From NCBI GenBank assembly GCA_031296915.1, contig JAVDPC010000008.1, positions 155,440 to 219,439 of the forward strand: a DNA stretch of 64,000 nt, given 5' to 3'. Shown piece by piece: positions 54,701-63,682 of the stretch (within the stretch, counting starts at the first letter, position 1; each line of letters begins with the position of its first letter). A program made the translations under genes and the position numbers. The notes under the pieces are model-generated. The model ran no database searches. It was not told the DNA's origin and worked only from the letters and a program-made list of their open reading frames with translations. The stretch is from Cerasicoccus frondis (lineage in GTDB: Bacteria > Verrucomicrobiota > Verrucomicrobiia > Opitutales > Cerasicoccaceae).

Positions 54701-54713
54701 TTTTCCTATATTT

Positions 54714-54731
54714 TGCGTAAACACTATTACA
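54714..54731. promoter_or_regulatory. LacI-type operator, site 6
   Basis: TGCGTAAA-CA-CTATTACA; perfect left half, shifted right half. It ends one base before the ATG at 54733, so binding would cover the ribosome-binding region: probable autorepression. Confidence 0.6.
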
Positions 54732-54732
54732 A

Positions 54733-55755
54733 ATGCCACTCGATATTGTAGAATTCTCAAAGCAAATCGGCGTCTCGACGGCGACGGTTTCCCGTGCGTT
54801 TTCCGGACGCGGACGCATTAGCGAAAAAACGCGTGAGCGCGTGTTGGAAGAAGCGCGTGCTCGTGGTTTTTCTCCCAATGTGCATGCGAGCCGACTTAAT
54901 TCGAAGCGAACCAATCAGATTGGTCTTTACTATAGTTTCTCGGAAGACCCGATATTTGACTACTATAACATGGAACTCGCGCAAGAGATCGCCAAGGCGG
55001 CAGAAAAGCGTGGGCAAGCGGTTCATCTTGAACTCAGCCGAACTGGTAAGGGCGAGAACCACCGGTTGCGTCAACTGACTGGCGGCGGCGGCCTGGATGG
55101 CATCATCCTCGTCGTCGATGGTCGCACCAGTGGCGCTCGACTATTAGAGTCTGTGCAGGGGTGCCCGGTGGTTGTCGTGACTAATCGCGCCTGGGCTCCG
55201 ATTCAGAAAGAGATCGTGGTCGAGTTGGATATTTTCAGTGGAATGGTCGACGCAGTGCGGGATCTGGCAAGCTTGGGTCACAAGCGGATTGGGTTTATCG
55301 GCGGCACTGGGATCACAGCCAAGGTTAACGGCTTTCGGCGTATCTTGGAAGATTGTAAGCTCACTGTTGATCCAAAGTTAATTGCGGAAGGTTCGGTCAG
55401 CTTTTCTGATGGCCAAAAGGCATTTCATCAAGTCGCCTCGCAGCGCCCGTCTGCAGTATTTTGTGCAACGGACGTTTTGGCGATGGGCGCTCTGAATGAA
55501 GCCAATGCTATGGGGCTAAATGTTCCGGGAGATATTTCCATTGTCGGCATGGATGACTTGGCCTTCACCGCCTACACCACGCCTTCCTTGAGCACTGTGG
55601 GCATACCTCGCAGTCAAATCGCGAAGACTGCGGTCGATAGCATTATTTCCCAGCTCGATGACGAAGAGAGCGAATCTCCGCGCGCATTGGCTAAGCATGT
55701 CATCGGTAGCTACTACGTGCCGCGCGCATCCGTGGGCGCTTTCACTGGCGCTTAG
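54733..55755 (+). CDS. LacI-family regulator B, paralogue of regulator A
   Basis: 340 residues. HTH VSTATVSRAFSGRGRIS identical to regulator A; the first 90 residues are nearly superimposable (both have FDYYNMELAQEIAKA). Effector domain differs more in the ligand half (VHLELSRTGKGENHRLRQLT), so the inducer may differ. Starts one base after operator site 6. Followed by the PEP-CTERM binding protein, pseudopilin, GH114-like, symporter and beta-helix genes on the same strand with gaps of up to 49 bp and one overlap, possibly one long transcript. Confidence 0.88.
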   Translation: MPLDIVEFSKQIGVSTATVSRAFSGRGRISEKTRERVLEEARARGFSPNVHASRLNSKRTNQIGLYYSFSEDPIFDYYNMELAQEIAKAAEKRGQAVHLELSRTGKGENHRLRQLTGGGGLDGIILVVDGRTSGARLLESVQGCPVVVVTNRAWAPIQKEIVVELDIFSGMVDAVRDLASLGHKRIGFIGGTGITAKVNGFRRILEDCKLTVDPKLIAEGSVSFSDGQKAFHQVASQRPSAVFCATDVLAMGALNEANAMGLNVPGDISIVGMDDLAFTAYTTPSLSTVGIPRSQIAKTAVDSIISQLDDEESESPRALAKHVIGSYYVPRASVGAFTGA

Positions 55756-55804
55756 GTTTAAGCAATTTTTCAAGCCTCAAAGCATTCATTAAATCCATAT
55801 CACT

Positions 55805-56491
55805 ATGAAATCAATAAACACTACGAAACTGGTCTGCGGCATTTTGGGCTCACTTGCGCTTAGCGCATCGGCCGTTGCAGGCACCTACGCAAACATCACC
55901 ATTGATGGTGATTTTTCAGACTGGGTCGGTGTGCCGATCTTGACCTCTGACACCACCGGTGATGGTGATCCTGTTGACTTCTTCACGTTGTATGCAGCCA
56001 ATGACGAGAATAACCTCTACTTGCGCGTGGTTTATAACAACCCTGTCGGCGTCAATGGCGCTAATGCCCAAGTATTCATTGCCCTTGATAATGACAACAA
56101 TACCGCAACAGGTTTCGATGTTTATGGCTTGGGTTTGATTGGCTCGGAGGTAGGGTGGCAAAATGATTTTCCCTTTGAGCAAACCACGGGGAACTTCAAT
56201 ACTGGCAACGGTATTACCGATGGTGGCGCCTCAATTGCGCTTTACAATACCACGGTCAGCGAGCAGGAAATTTCCATCAGTCGTTCGGCTACCTTTACAA
56301 TAGGCGGCGCCACAATTTTCCCGAATGACACTTTTGCGATCGCCATGTATAGCAACGGGACCACGCTGGATGACTTCATCGGGGCCGGTGTCTATACCTT
56401 TGCTTCGGTTCCTGAGCCGGCTCATTATGCAATGATTTTTGTGGGGCTGGCTGGCGCGATTACCTTGCTTCGTCGCCGCAACCGAGCATAA
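55805..56491 (+). CDS. PEP-CTERM secreted protein with DOMON/CBM9-like binding module
   Basis: 228 residues. Signal peptide about 1-25, then one beta-sandwich (ITIDGDFSDWVGV, LYLRVVYNNP, VFIALDNDNNTATGFDV) and the sorting tag SVPEPAHYAMIFVGLAGA, with TM helix and RRRNRA. The DNDNNTATG loop is the same motif as in the 741- and 1373-residue enzymes of this regulon. Likely a surface-exposed polysaccharide-binding protein. 49 bp after regulator B. Confidence 0.82.
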   Translation: MKSINTTKLVCGILGSLALSASAVAGTYANITIDGDFSDWVGVPILTSDTTGDGDPVDFFTLYAANDENNLYLRVVYNNPVGVNGANAQVFIALDNDNNTATGFDVYGLGLIGSEVGWQNDFPFEQTTGNFNTGNGITDGGASIALYNTTVSEQEISISRSATFTIGGATIFPNDTFAIAMYSNGTTLDDFIGAGVYTFASVPEPAHYAMIFVGLAGAITLLRRRNRA

Positions 56492-56513
56492 TATCTGCTT
56501 ACACAGCTACGAT

Positions 56514-57155
56514 ATGGAATGGCGTAAGCAATCTGGGTTCACTTTGGTGGAGCTACTCGTCTGTGTGGCGGTAATCGGCATACTGGCGAGTATCCTCATC
56601 GCAGTGCTAGGCGCTGTTCGTGAGAAAAGTCTACTCACGAACAGCATCTCCAATGTGCGCAACATTGGAGGCGGAACCCAGATGTATGCGCAAGAGCACG
56701 ACAATAATATACCGGTGTGGCATAACTATAACACCGGCCAATATTGGTGGCAATTGCTGCTCCCATACCTTGGCGAAGATACGGACATCTTTCACAGTCC
56801 GGCCCATGAAGAGTTTAACGACACCGACGACACTACGCTGGCTCAGACTATTTCCTATGGCTGGAATTACGTGGTGATGGGGCGGCATCTTGGCGATACA
56901 TCCCGTGAAGGCGATCATGTGCTGTCGCAGTTCATCTTTGCCGATCCTTCGAAGACACTGGTGCTTGCCGATGGGCCCAAGACTGATTGCTGGGGCTACA
57001 TTGCTCCTGATCATCCGGCGGACCCGGACCGCTATGGCAATAACCTTGTAGTGGCGCTGTTCCTTGATGGCCATGTGGACACTTTGGATTACGCCGAAGT
57101 TACCGCAGAGGAACCTTACTTCGTGCCGATTCGAGAGATGCCGGATTTTAAATAA
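56514..57155 (+). CDS. Type II secretion pseudopilin-like protein
   Basis: 213 residues from ATG 56514, 22 bp after the PEP-CTERM gene. The prepilin signature QSGFTLVELLVCVAVIGILA is at residues 6-26, with Glu at position +5 after the GF cleavage site. The rest is DUF1559-like: ISNVRNIGGGTQMYAQEHDN, then YGWNYVVMGRH and VVALFLDGHVDTL near the C-terminus. Such proteins are abundant in Verrucomicrobiota and Planctomycetota, often next to glycosidases. Here it might form or cap a fibre that presents enzymes. The peptidase is not encoded in this window. Confidence 0.82.
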   Translation: MEWRKQSGFTLVELLVCVAVIGILASILIAVLGAVREKSLLTNSISNVRNIGGGTQMYAQEHDNNIPVWHNYNTGQYWWQLLLPYLGEDTDIFHSPAHEEFNDTDDTTLAQTISYGWNYVVMGRHLGDTSREGDHVLSQFIFADPSKTLVLADGPKTDCWGYIAPDHPADPDRYGNNLVVALFLDGHVDTLDYAEVTAEEPYFVPIREMPDFK

Positions 57156-57171
57156 CCTTACCCCAATAACC

Positions 57172-58560
57172 ATGCGATTAATATTCCCTTTCGCGGCCTT
57201 TCTTTGGGTTGCGTGCCTGACCCATGCCTCCGATTTGCGTGACCGATTCCAGCGGATCGATTCCTATGCCTGCTATTATGGCCCGGGCAAGGTCGAGGAG
57301 CTCGTTTCGCGAGGCGCTGTGATCATCGAGACCCAGCAGCAAAGCCCTGCGTCAATTGCGCAAATGCAAGAGGGGGGCGCTATTGTCATTGGCTACATAA
57401 GCATCGGGGAAGACGATGCCCTGCGCGTGGGGGATGGTGAAGGGCCTGGCGGCATGGACTCCGGATATTTTGACCGCGATGGCAACGATGCGCCGGATAA
57501 AAACAAAATCTGGAACTCCTACTACGCCGATGCGCGTCAATTGGCCTGGCGTGAATATTTCCTGAAGAGAACTGCCGCCATGCGCGATGAATACGGCGTC
57601 GATGGCTTCTTCCTCGATACGGTGGACACCAGCGAGCTTTACCCGGAATCCAAGGACGCGATGATTTCGCTCATAAAAGATTTGCGCTCTCAACAGCCGG
57701 ATAGCGTAATCGTGATCAACCGTGGCTTCCACACGATCCCATTCCTTGCCGATACGGTCGATGGCGTCATGTTTGAAAGCGGCACGGCGAGCTATGATTT
57801 TGCGGCAAAGGAGTACATGCTGCTGAAGCCATCGGCTTGGGATTACGGTCTTGTGTTGTGGCGCGATGTGCTCAAGCCCGTTATGGACGAGCATGGAATA
57901 GTGGTGCTGGCGCTGGATTACGCGGAATCGGCTGAACATGAAAATACACGCATCGCCATGGACCGTGCATTGACCTTTGGCTACGTGCCAGAGGTGTCGA
58001 CTATCTACCTGGACGCCATCTACGACATCGATTACTCACCCGCGCCGGATGAAAAATACCTCGAACTGCAGAACACTCCCGAGCGCATGACTTATCAACT
58101 GCCGGAGCCGACGAACGGCTTTCCCGAGGGAACAAAGGTGGCGCCAAGTTCGATTTATCCGGACTACGATGTGACGCCGGTGGTCGACGGAATCGCTGAC
58201 CGTGAGCAACTGGATTGGCGTCGCCGCGCCTGGGCGTCCTGGGAAAGAGGTGGTGAGCATTTTCTGGAGTTTCAATTTCCACAACCAGTCTCTGCCGATG
58301 GGCTCTCAGTGGACTGGGCATTTGACAATGGAGTCCACCACCAAGCGCGCGAATTTCGTGTCGAAGTCATGCCCGCAGATCAGGCGGAAGAGTGGGTGCC
58401 GGTGGTTGCCGTTGAGGACAACGAACAGTCAAGCAACGACTTGAAATTCGACGCGATGGACATCGTTGCTTTGCGCCTGGTGCAAGAGGATGGTATGGGC
58501 TCTCCGGATCGCCCCGATCTCATGTGGGTGGAGCAGGTTCGGCTTAAGTCGCTCAACTAA
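57172..58560 (+). CDS. Second secreted GH114-like polygalactosaminidase with discoidin-like tail
   Basis: 462 residues from ATG 57172 with signal peptide (about 1-20). TIM barrel about 25-335: YACYYGP, VIGYISIGED (Glu80), YGVDGFFLDTVDT (Asp144, Asp149), VINRGFHTIP and MFESGTASYD. The arrangement matches GH114 and the enzyme at 42664. C-terminal about 345-462 is discoidin-like (FLEFQFPQPVSADGLSVDW...), similar to that of the 1373-residue protein. Predicted to be exported and to cleave alpha-1,4-galactosamine polymers. 16 bp after the pseudopilin gene and 9 bp before the symporter gene. Confidence 0.8.
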   Translation: MRLIFPFAAFLWVACLTHASDLRDRFQRIDSYACYYGPGKVEELVSRGAVIIETQQQSPASIAQMQEGGAIVIGYISIGEDDALRVGDGEGPGGMDSGYFDRDGNDAPDKNKIWNSYYADARQLAWREYFLKRTAAMRDEYGVDGFFLDTVDTSELYPESKDAMISLIKDLRSQQPDSVIVINRGFHTIPFLADTVDGVMFESGTASYDFAAKEYMLLKPSAWDYGLVLWRDVLKPVMDEHGIVVLALDYAESAEHENTRIAMDRALTFGYVPEVSTIYLDAIYDIDYSPAPDEKYLELQNTPERMTYQLPEPTNGFPEGTKVAPSSIYPDYDVTPVVDGIADREQLDWRRRAWASWERGGEHFLEFQFPQPVSADGLSVDWAFDNGVHHQAREFRVEVMPADQAEEWVPVVAVEDNEQSSNDLKFDAMDIVALRLVQEDGMGSPDRPDLMWVEQVRLKSLN

Positions 58561-58569
58561 GGTCTTTCT

Positions 58570-60579
58570 ATGAGCATTATCGACTGGGGAATCGTCACGG
58601 TATTCCTACTCGCTCTCTTGGGCCTCGTGCTCTACTCGCGGCGCTACATGCGTGGGGTGGCGGACTACCTCGTGGCCAACCGCTGCGCCGGTCGTTACTT
58701 GCTGACGCTTTCGGAAGGGATCGCGGGACTCGGCGCGATCACGATTGTGGGCGCTTTTGAAATCACCTACCAAGCCGGTTTTGTTCCGATCTGGTGGAGC
58801 TATTTTCTGTCGCCACTCGGGCTGATCATTGCGCTTTCGGGCTTCGTCATTTACCGCTTCCGGCAAACGCGCTCCATGACGATGCCACAGTTCATCGAGA
58901 TGCGCTACAGCAGAAGCTTTCGTGTGTTTTGTGGGCTGCTTGCATTTCTCTCGGGGCTGATTAATTACGGAGTTTTTCCAGCGATTACGGCGCGGTTCTT
59001 TATCCACTTTTGTCAATTGCCGGATGTGGTCATGATCTTCGGGACGCCCGTGGCGGTGTTCCCTATCGTCATGGCGATCGAGCTGCTCATTGCGCTGCTG
59101 TTTGTCTTTCTGGGCGGTCAAATCACAGTGCTGCTGACTGACTTTGCGCAGTCGATGTTTAGCCTCATCGCGTTTATGGTGATCCTGATTTTCCTCCTGT
59201 GGATGTTTAATTGGGGCGACATTATTGCGGGGCTTCAAACGCGGCCAGTTGATCAGTCAATGATTCATCCGTTCCAAGCCGGTGGTATGGATGATTTCAA
59301 CATCGGCTACTACCTGATCGGCGTTTTCATGGTGGTTTACACCACGCGAGCCTGGCAAGGGAGCAGCGCCTACAACGCCTCGGCCCGCTCGCCGCATGAG
59401 GCGCGTATGGCGGGCATTTTGGGCAACTGGCGGGCTATGGCGCAGGGCATGGCAATGTTGCTGATGCCGTTGTGCGTGTTTGCTGTGTTGCACAATCCTG
59501 TTTTCAGCGAGCAAGCAGTTGAGATTACGCGCGACCTGAGTCAGTTTAGCGAGCCTGCCATTCGCCATCAAATGACGGTGCCGGTCGGCTTGCAGCATAT
59601 CCTTCCAATTGGCGTCACCGGTCTACTTGCGGCGGTGATCGTGGCGGCGGCGGTCAGCACGGATAACACTTACCTGCACTCTTGGAGCAGCATATTTATC
59701 CAGGACGTGATTCTGCCATTTCGAAAGAAACCGCTGAGCATGAAGCAGCACATTTTACTCTTACGCTGTGGTTTGCTGGGCGTGGCGTTTTTTGCGTGGT
59801 GTTTTAGCATGATCTTCCCTCTGCGTGATTACATATATATGTTCTTTGATATCACGGGGGCGATATTCCTCGGAGGGGCGGGCTCTGTGATCATTGGCGG
59901 GCTCTATTGGAAGCGTGGCACGACGGCTGGGGCATGGGCGGCGATGATTATTGGCGCAACTTTCTCGGCGGGGGGGCTGCTGCTACAGTCCTATTGGGCA
60001 GAAGTCGCACCAGTCTTGCTCGAGTGGTTCCCGGCTAACTCTGCGTTGCAAAGTATCGCGCATGATTTTCCCTTTAACGGGCGTCAGATGATGTTCTTTT
60101 CGATGCTGTGTGCGATTGTCGGCTATGTGGTGTTCTCGCTCTTGCAGAACTACGCGCATAACATGGACAAGCTCCTGCATCGTGGAGAGTATCGGCGTGC
60201 GGATGATCCTTCCGTTGAGAAGCCAATCAAGTCTTGGCGCAATTTGGGCATGGGCCCGGAGTTTTCGAGGTGGGATAAAGTCATCTACATCGGCACAATT
60301 GTTTGGGTGATTGGCTGGTGGTGCGTATTTTTGATTGGTAGCGCGGTTAATTTAACCGTTGGCGTCAGCGAGGAAACTTGGATTACTTTCTGGCAAGTGA
60401 ATCTCTGGATATCCGTAATCCTTGGCATCTTTACCACCGGCTGGTTTATCTACGGCGGGGTGGGGGATGTGCGCCGCATGTTTGCTGATCTCAATGAAGT
60501 GCAACTGGACGTGGATGATGACGGCACCGTCGTTGATGGGATGAATGCCGATGACCTACATGAGCATGATAAACTTTGA
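58570..60579 (+). CDS. Sodium/solute symporter (SSS family)
   Basis: 669 residues, strongly hydrophobic, with about 13-14 predicted membrane segments and the SSS-type middle region (GLLAAVIVAAAVSTDNTYLH). It begins SIIDWGIVTVFLLALLGLV. Likely takes up a sugar or amino sugar released by the secreted glycosidases with Na+. No SusC/SusD pair or ABC transporter is present in the locus, so this is the only visible importer. The 3' end overlaps the beta-helix gene by 35 bp. Confidence 0.85.
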   Translation: MSIIDWGIVTVFLLALLGLVLYSRRYMRGVADYLVANRCAGRYLLTLSEGIAGLGAITIVGAFEITYQAGFVPIWWSYFLSPLGLIIALSGFVIYRFRQTRSMTMPQFIEMRYSRSFRVFCGLLAFLSGLINYGVFPAITARFFIHFCQLPDVVMIFGTPVAVFPIVMAIELLIALLFVFLGGQITVLLTDFAQSMFSLIAFMVILIFLLWMFNWGDIIAGLQTRPVDQSMIHPFQAGGMDDFNIGYYLIGVFMVVYTTRAWQGSSAYNASARSPHEARMAGILGNWRAMAQGMAMLLMPLCVFAVLHNPVFSEQAVEITRDLSQFSEPAIRHQMTVPVGLQHILPIGVTGLLAAVIVAAAVSTDNTYLHSWSSIFIQDVILPFRKKPLSMKQHILLLRCGLLGVAFFAWCFSMIFPLRDYIYMFFDITGAIFLGGAGSVIIGGLYWKRGTTAGAWAAMIIGATFSAGGLLLQSYWAEVAPVLLEWFPANSALQSIAHDFPFNGRQMMFFSMLCAIVGYVVFSLLQNYAHNMDKLLHRGEYRRADDPSVEKPIKSWRNLGMGPEFSRWDKVIYIGTIVWVIGWWCVFLIGSAVNLTVGVSEETWITFWQVNLWISVILGIFTTGWFIYGGVGDVRRMFADLNEVQLDVDDDGTVVDGMNADDLHEHDKL

Positions 60580-62299
60580 AACGTTACTTGGCTATGTAGC
60601 CTTGGCGATGGTTCCAGTCGGAGCATCGGCTGCCGAATATTATCTGGCTGGCAATGGCAGTGATTCAGCAGCGGGAGACATCGATGCGCCATGGGCAACC
60701 TTTGCACACGCGCTCACCCAGGTGGCGCCGGGAGATGGCGTCAACGTGCGCGCGGGATCTTACGCAGAGCGTCTGTTGATCAATCAATCAGGCAGCGAAG
60801 GCGCGTACATTACCATTCGTGCTTATGACGGCGAAGCGGTGGTGATTGATGGCTCCGCGATGAACGTTTCGGGCCGTATGGGCTTGGTCGAGCTGCAGGA
60901 CTGTTCCTACGTGCGCGTTGAGGGACTGACGCTTCGAAACTTATCGACTAGCAACCGCGATCAGGTACCCGTTGGCATACTTTATGAGGGATCGGGCACA
61001 GGTGTTGAACTGGTTAACAACACGGTTGAGCAAATCGCTACGCTCGCAAATCCTCGGGCTAATGGATCCGGGCGTGACGCACATGGCATCGGTGTATTCG
61101 GTACGGAAACCATATCGATCAGCGACCTCTTGGTCTTGGGCAATACCGTACGAGACCTGACGCTTGGTTCCAGTGAAGCGCTGGTGATTAATGGCAACGT
61201 AGATGGTTTTCGAATCATAGAGAATTCAGTTTTCGACTGCGATAACATCGGGATTGATTGCATCGGCTATGAAGGCGTTGGTCCGACCGATGCATTGGAC
61301 CAAGCGCGGAACGGATGGATCAGCGGCAACCAAGTCAGTGGCATTTCGACGGTCGGTAATCCGTCCTACAGCGGACCATCCTCAGCAGGGATATACGTCG
61401 ATGGCGGACGGGATATCGTCATCGAGCGCAATCAAGTGAGCATGTGTGATATCGGCGTTGAGGTGGCGTCCGAGCATCTCGGCAAGTCGACTTCGAATGT
61501 CATCGTGCGGTCCAACTTGCTGACCGAATGCTTGATGGCCGGACTGTTCATCGGCGGCTATGAGTCTGGCTCCACGGGGAGCGCGGCAAATTGCGTCATT
61601 ACGCACAATACGTTTTATAACAATGACACACAGGCCAACGGCGATGAATTTGGTCAACTGCACATTCAATACCAGGTGATCGATACCGAAATTACCGCCA
61701 ACATCTTTTACCACGACATTACTAAGTCGGGGGCATACAATACCTTCATCGTTCAATGGAATAACGATGCCTCGGGGCTTGTGATTAATCGTAACCTTTA
61801 TTACGGGCCGGAGACGCCGGTTTGGGTCTTGGGGGGCGATTGGATCGAGGGTTGGGCCGCGTATGATAACCTTGCCCTAAGTGGAGCGGAGGAGGTGTTT
61901 GCTGCGCCCGGTTTTATCGATGCTGCTGCGGATGATTTTCGACTGACTACGGAGTCTCCTGCTATCGACCTCGGCTCAACGAGTGAAGCCGCAGGCGTGC
62001 GGGATTTAGATGGCCTTGGGCGCACAGCAGGGGAGAGTCCGGATGCGGGCGCTTATGAGTTCGGCGCAGAAGCCTCTACTTGGGGTGGCGCTAGCATTGA
62101 GGCGATTGACCAAGAGGTCCATTTTTCCATGACAGCGAATCCAGGCTGGATGTGTGGTCTTCAATATAGCAACAACCTTGAGGAATGGCTCCAGGCGCCT
62201 GGAGTTTGGATTGGTCAACATGACTTATCTAGCGTTGCGGTTCATGAACAATCGCTCACCAGCATTGATCCAATATTCTTTCGTATAGTGATCTACTAG
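60545..62299 (+). CDS. Secreted right-handed parallel beta-helix protein
   Basis: 584 residues with a signal peptide (ending near SAAEYYLAG, about residue 30); starts at 60560 or 60566 would also give it. A pectate-lyase-like beta-helix (about 35-420) is made of repeated strands such as ITIRAYDGEAVVIDGSAM, VELVNNTVEQ, IEIDRNQV- and ITHNTFYNND-type turns. Near residue 490-525 the ending SPAIDLGSTSEAAGVRDLDG followed by SPDAGAYEFG is a choice-of-anchor-Q type element. Polysaccharide lyase or hydrolase of unknown substrate; catalytic residues are not recognisable. Confidence 0.8.
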   Translation: MPMTYMSMINFETLLGYVALAMVPVGASAAEYYLAGNGSDSAAGDIDAPWATFAHALTQVAPGDGVNVRAGSYAERLLINQSGSEGAYITIRAYDGEAVVIDGSAMNVSGRMGLVELQDCSYVRVEGLTLRNLSTSNRDQVPVGILYEGSGTGVELVNNTVEQIATLANPRANGSGRDAHGIGVFGTETISISDLLVLGNTVRDLTLGSSEALVINGNVDGFRIIENSVFDCDNIGIDCIGYEGVGPTDALDQARNGWISGNQVSGISTVGNPSYSGPSSAGIYVDGGRDIVIERNQVSMCDIGVEVASEHLGKSTSNVIVRSNLLTECLMAGLFIGGYESGSTGSAANCVITHNTFYNNDTQANGDEFGQLHIQYQVIDTEITANIFYHDITKSGAYNTFIVQWNNDASGLVINRNLYYGPETPVWVLGGDWIEGWAAYDNLALSGAEEVFAAPGFIDAAADDFRLTTESPAIDLGSTSEAAGVRDLDGLGRTAGESPDAGAYEFGAEASTWGGASIEAIDQEVHFSMTANPGWMCGLQYSNNLEEWLQAPGVWIGQHDLSSVAVHEQSLTSIDPIFFRIVIY

Positions 62300-63076
62300 T
62301 TTAATGTTCTGGTTATGGTGGGTGGCAGGCTTTCACCAACCCTTCGGAATCGCACGCACTATTAATATTCAAATGGAAGGCTGTTCTCCTTGTTATGTTT
62401 AGTCTGTAGGGACATTTTATTATAGAAGAGCTGGAGCATCGATTACAAACTATCTGTTGGTTTGTTCCAAGTTGCGTAAATCAGCAAGATTCTTGACATG
62501 ATAGTCGGCTAGGGGGGAGAGAGTTGGAGCGGGAAAAGCTGGGGCGAACGTAGATTGTAAATATTGATAGGAATCAATAAATAGTTATTTTAATGTTTAG
62601 TCGGGTCTTGGCAAACTGAATGAATCAGTCGCTGCTCGTTCGCAACTATCTGGCGTCCGTTCAGGAAACTGTCAATTCCTGCCCGAGGATCTAACGATTC
62701 CTCGCCGAGGAACTGATAACTCCTAACCGAGGAACTGGCAGATCCTCGGCGAGGCATTGCCAGATCCCAACCGAGGCATTGATGGTATGCTGCGGTAGCG
62801 ACTTAAGCTATTTCAGAAATACGAATCAACATCCGTAACATTATCCTATATTGACCGATAATATTCCCTTTGAGCAGGTCTCCGGGTCTTCAACGTTTTG
62901 ACGGCCAATTATCGATCATGTTTCGCTTCCATCCGTCAAGACCGGAGCTATGGTCGTCCGATGGACTCCCTCCGCCCTGGCCTTGACTTACTCAAACACC
63001 TATCTCATCATTAGCCAACACGCTAAGCCAAAGGCTTGGATGAAATACATTGCTTAACTTCGCCAATACTACGTAA
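62300..63076. other. Intergenic region, 777 bp
   Basis: No gene supported. Contains a half-site resembling the regulon operator (TTGCGTAAA at 62473-62481) and the 22-bp repeat array listed separately. Confidence 0.55.
62675..62784. repeat. Degenerate 22-bp tandem repeat, five units
   Basis: Five consecutive 22-bp units (62675-62696, 62697-62718, 62719-62740, 62741-62762, 62763-62784) share TCC near the start and a GAGG core, usually CCGAGG; a weaker sixth copy precedes them. CCTCGCCGAGG and CCTCGGCGAGG are near-palindromic. Non-coding; could be a protein-binding array or a decaying satellite. Confidence 0.75.
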
Positions 63077-63682
63077 ATGAAAATACGACTCCTTACATCA
63101 TCCATCGGTATCCTGTTCGCCTGCCTGCCCTTGAGCGCAATCACTTTCTATATGACAGAGGTGACTTTTGACCAGCAGGACCTGGACGGCACCCTCTTCG
63201 ACAGCGCGCAAATCCTGTGGTCCACCGATACCAGTGGCTCCGGTTCTTCGAGCGACCTCATTGACCTGAGTTTCTACCTCTATAACGGCGACAGCCTTAT
63301 CTATACGGATGACGCAATCAGCAATGGTGTCGCAGAGTCCATCGGTGGGGCGTCACGCAGCCTAGATGACATCGAGTTTACCTTCGATACGAATTTGGGT
63401 GCGAGCTTGATCGTCGACTTCTTCAATAATGACGTCGATACGGTAGAGTTCGGGGGTTCCAGTGGCGAGACCTACAATATTTTCACCCACTTCGAAGGCG
63501 GTCTGAGGTTTTATACGGAGAAGTACCTCGATGGAGTCTTCAAAGGGAGTGTCATCTTATACGAAGTTGAGTATAGTAAGAGCACATCAGTCGTCCCAGA
63601 GCCAGGCCACTATGGGTTGGTGCTGGCGCTGCTCAGCTTGAGTGCAGTCTACGTGTGGCGCAAACGCGCCCAGCATTGCTAG
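63077..63682 (+). CDS. PEP-CTERM-anchored secreted protein of unknown function
   Basis: 201 residues. Signal peptide about 1-21 (MKIRLLTSSIGILFACLPLS), a Ser/Asp-rich beta-domain (DDIEFTFDTNLGASLIVDFF) and the sorting tag VVPEPGHYGLVLALLSLSAV with final WRKRAQHC. Exported surface protein; no catalytic feature seen. Stands alone, between the tandem repeats and the mobile element. Confidence 0.75.
   Translation: MKIRLLTSSIGILFACLPLSAITFYMTEVTFDQQDLDGTLFDSAQILWSTDTSGSGSSSDLIDLSFYLYNGDSLIYTDDAISNGVAESIGGASRSLDDIEFTFDTNLGASLIVDFFNNDVDTVEFGGSSGETYNIFTHFEGGLRFYTEKYLDGVFKGSVILYEVEYSKSTSVVPEPGHYGLVLALLSLSAVYVWRKRAQHC

Noticed and set aside
62473-62481. TTGCGTAAA resembling the regulon operator
   Set aside because: Only one half-site, without the TTACGC partner and 600 bp from the next gene.
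62675-62784. Tandem 22-bp units considered as a CRISPR array
   Set aside because: Units are contiguous and degenerate, with no spacers and no cas genes nearby.
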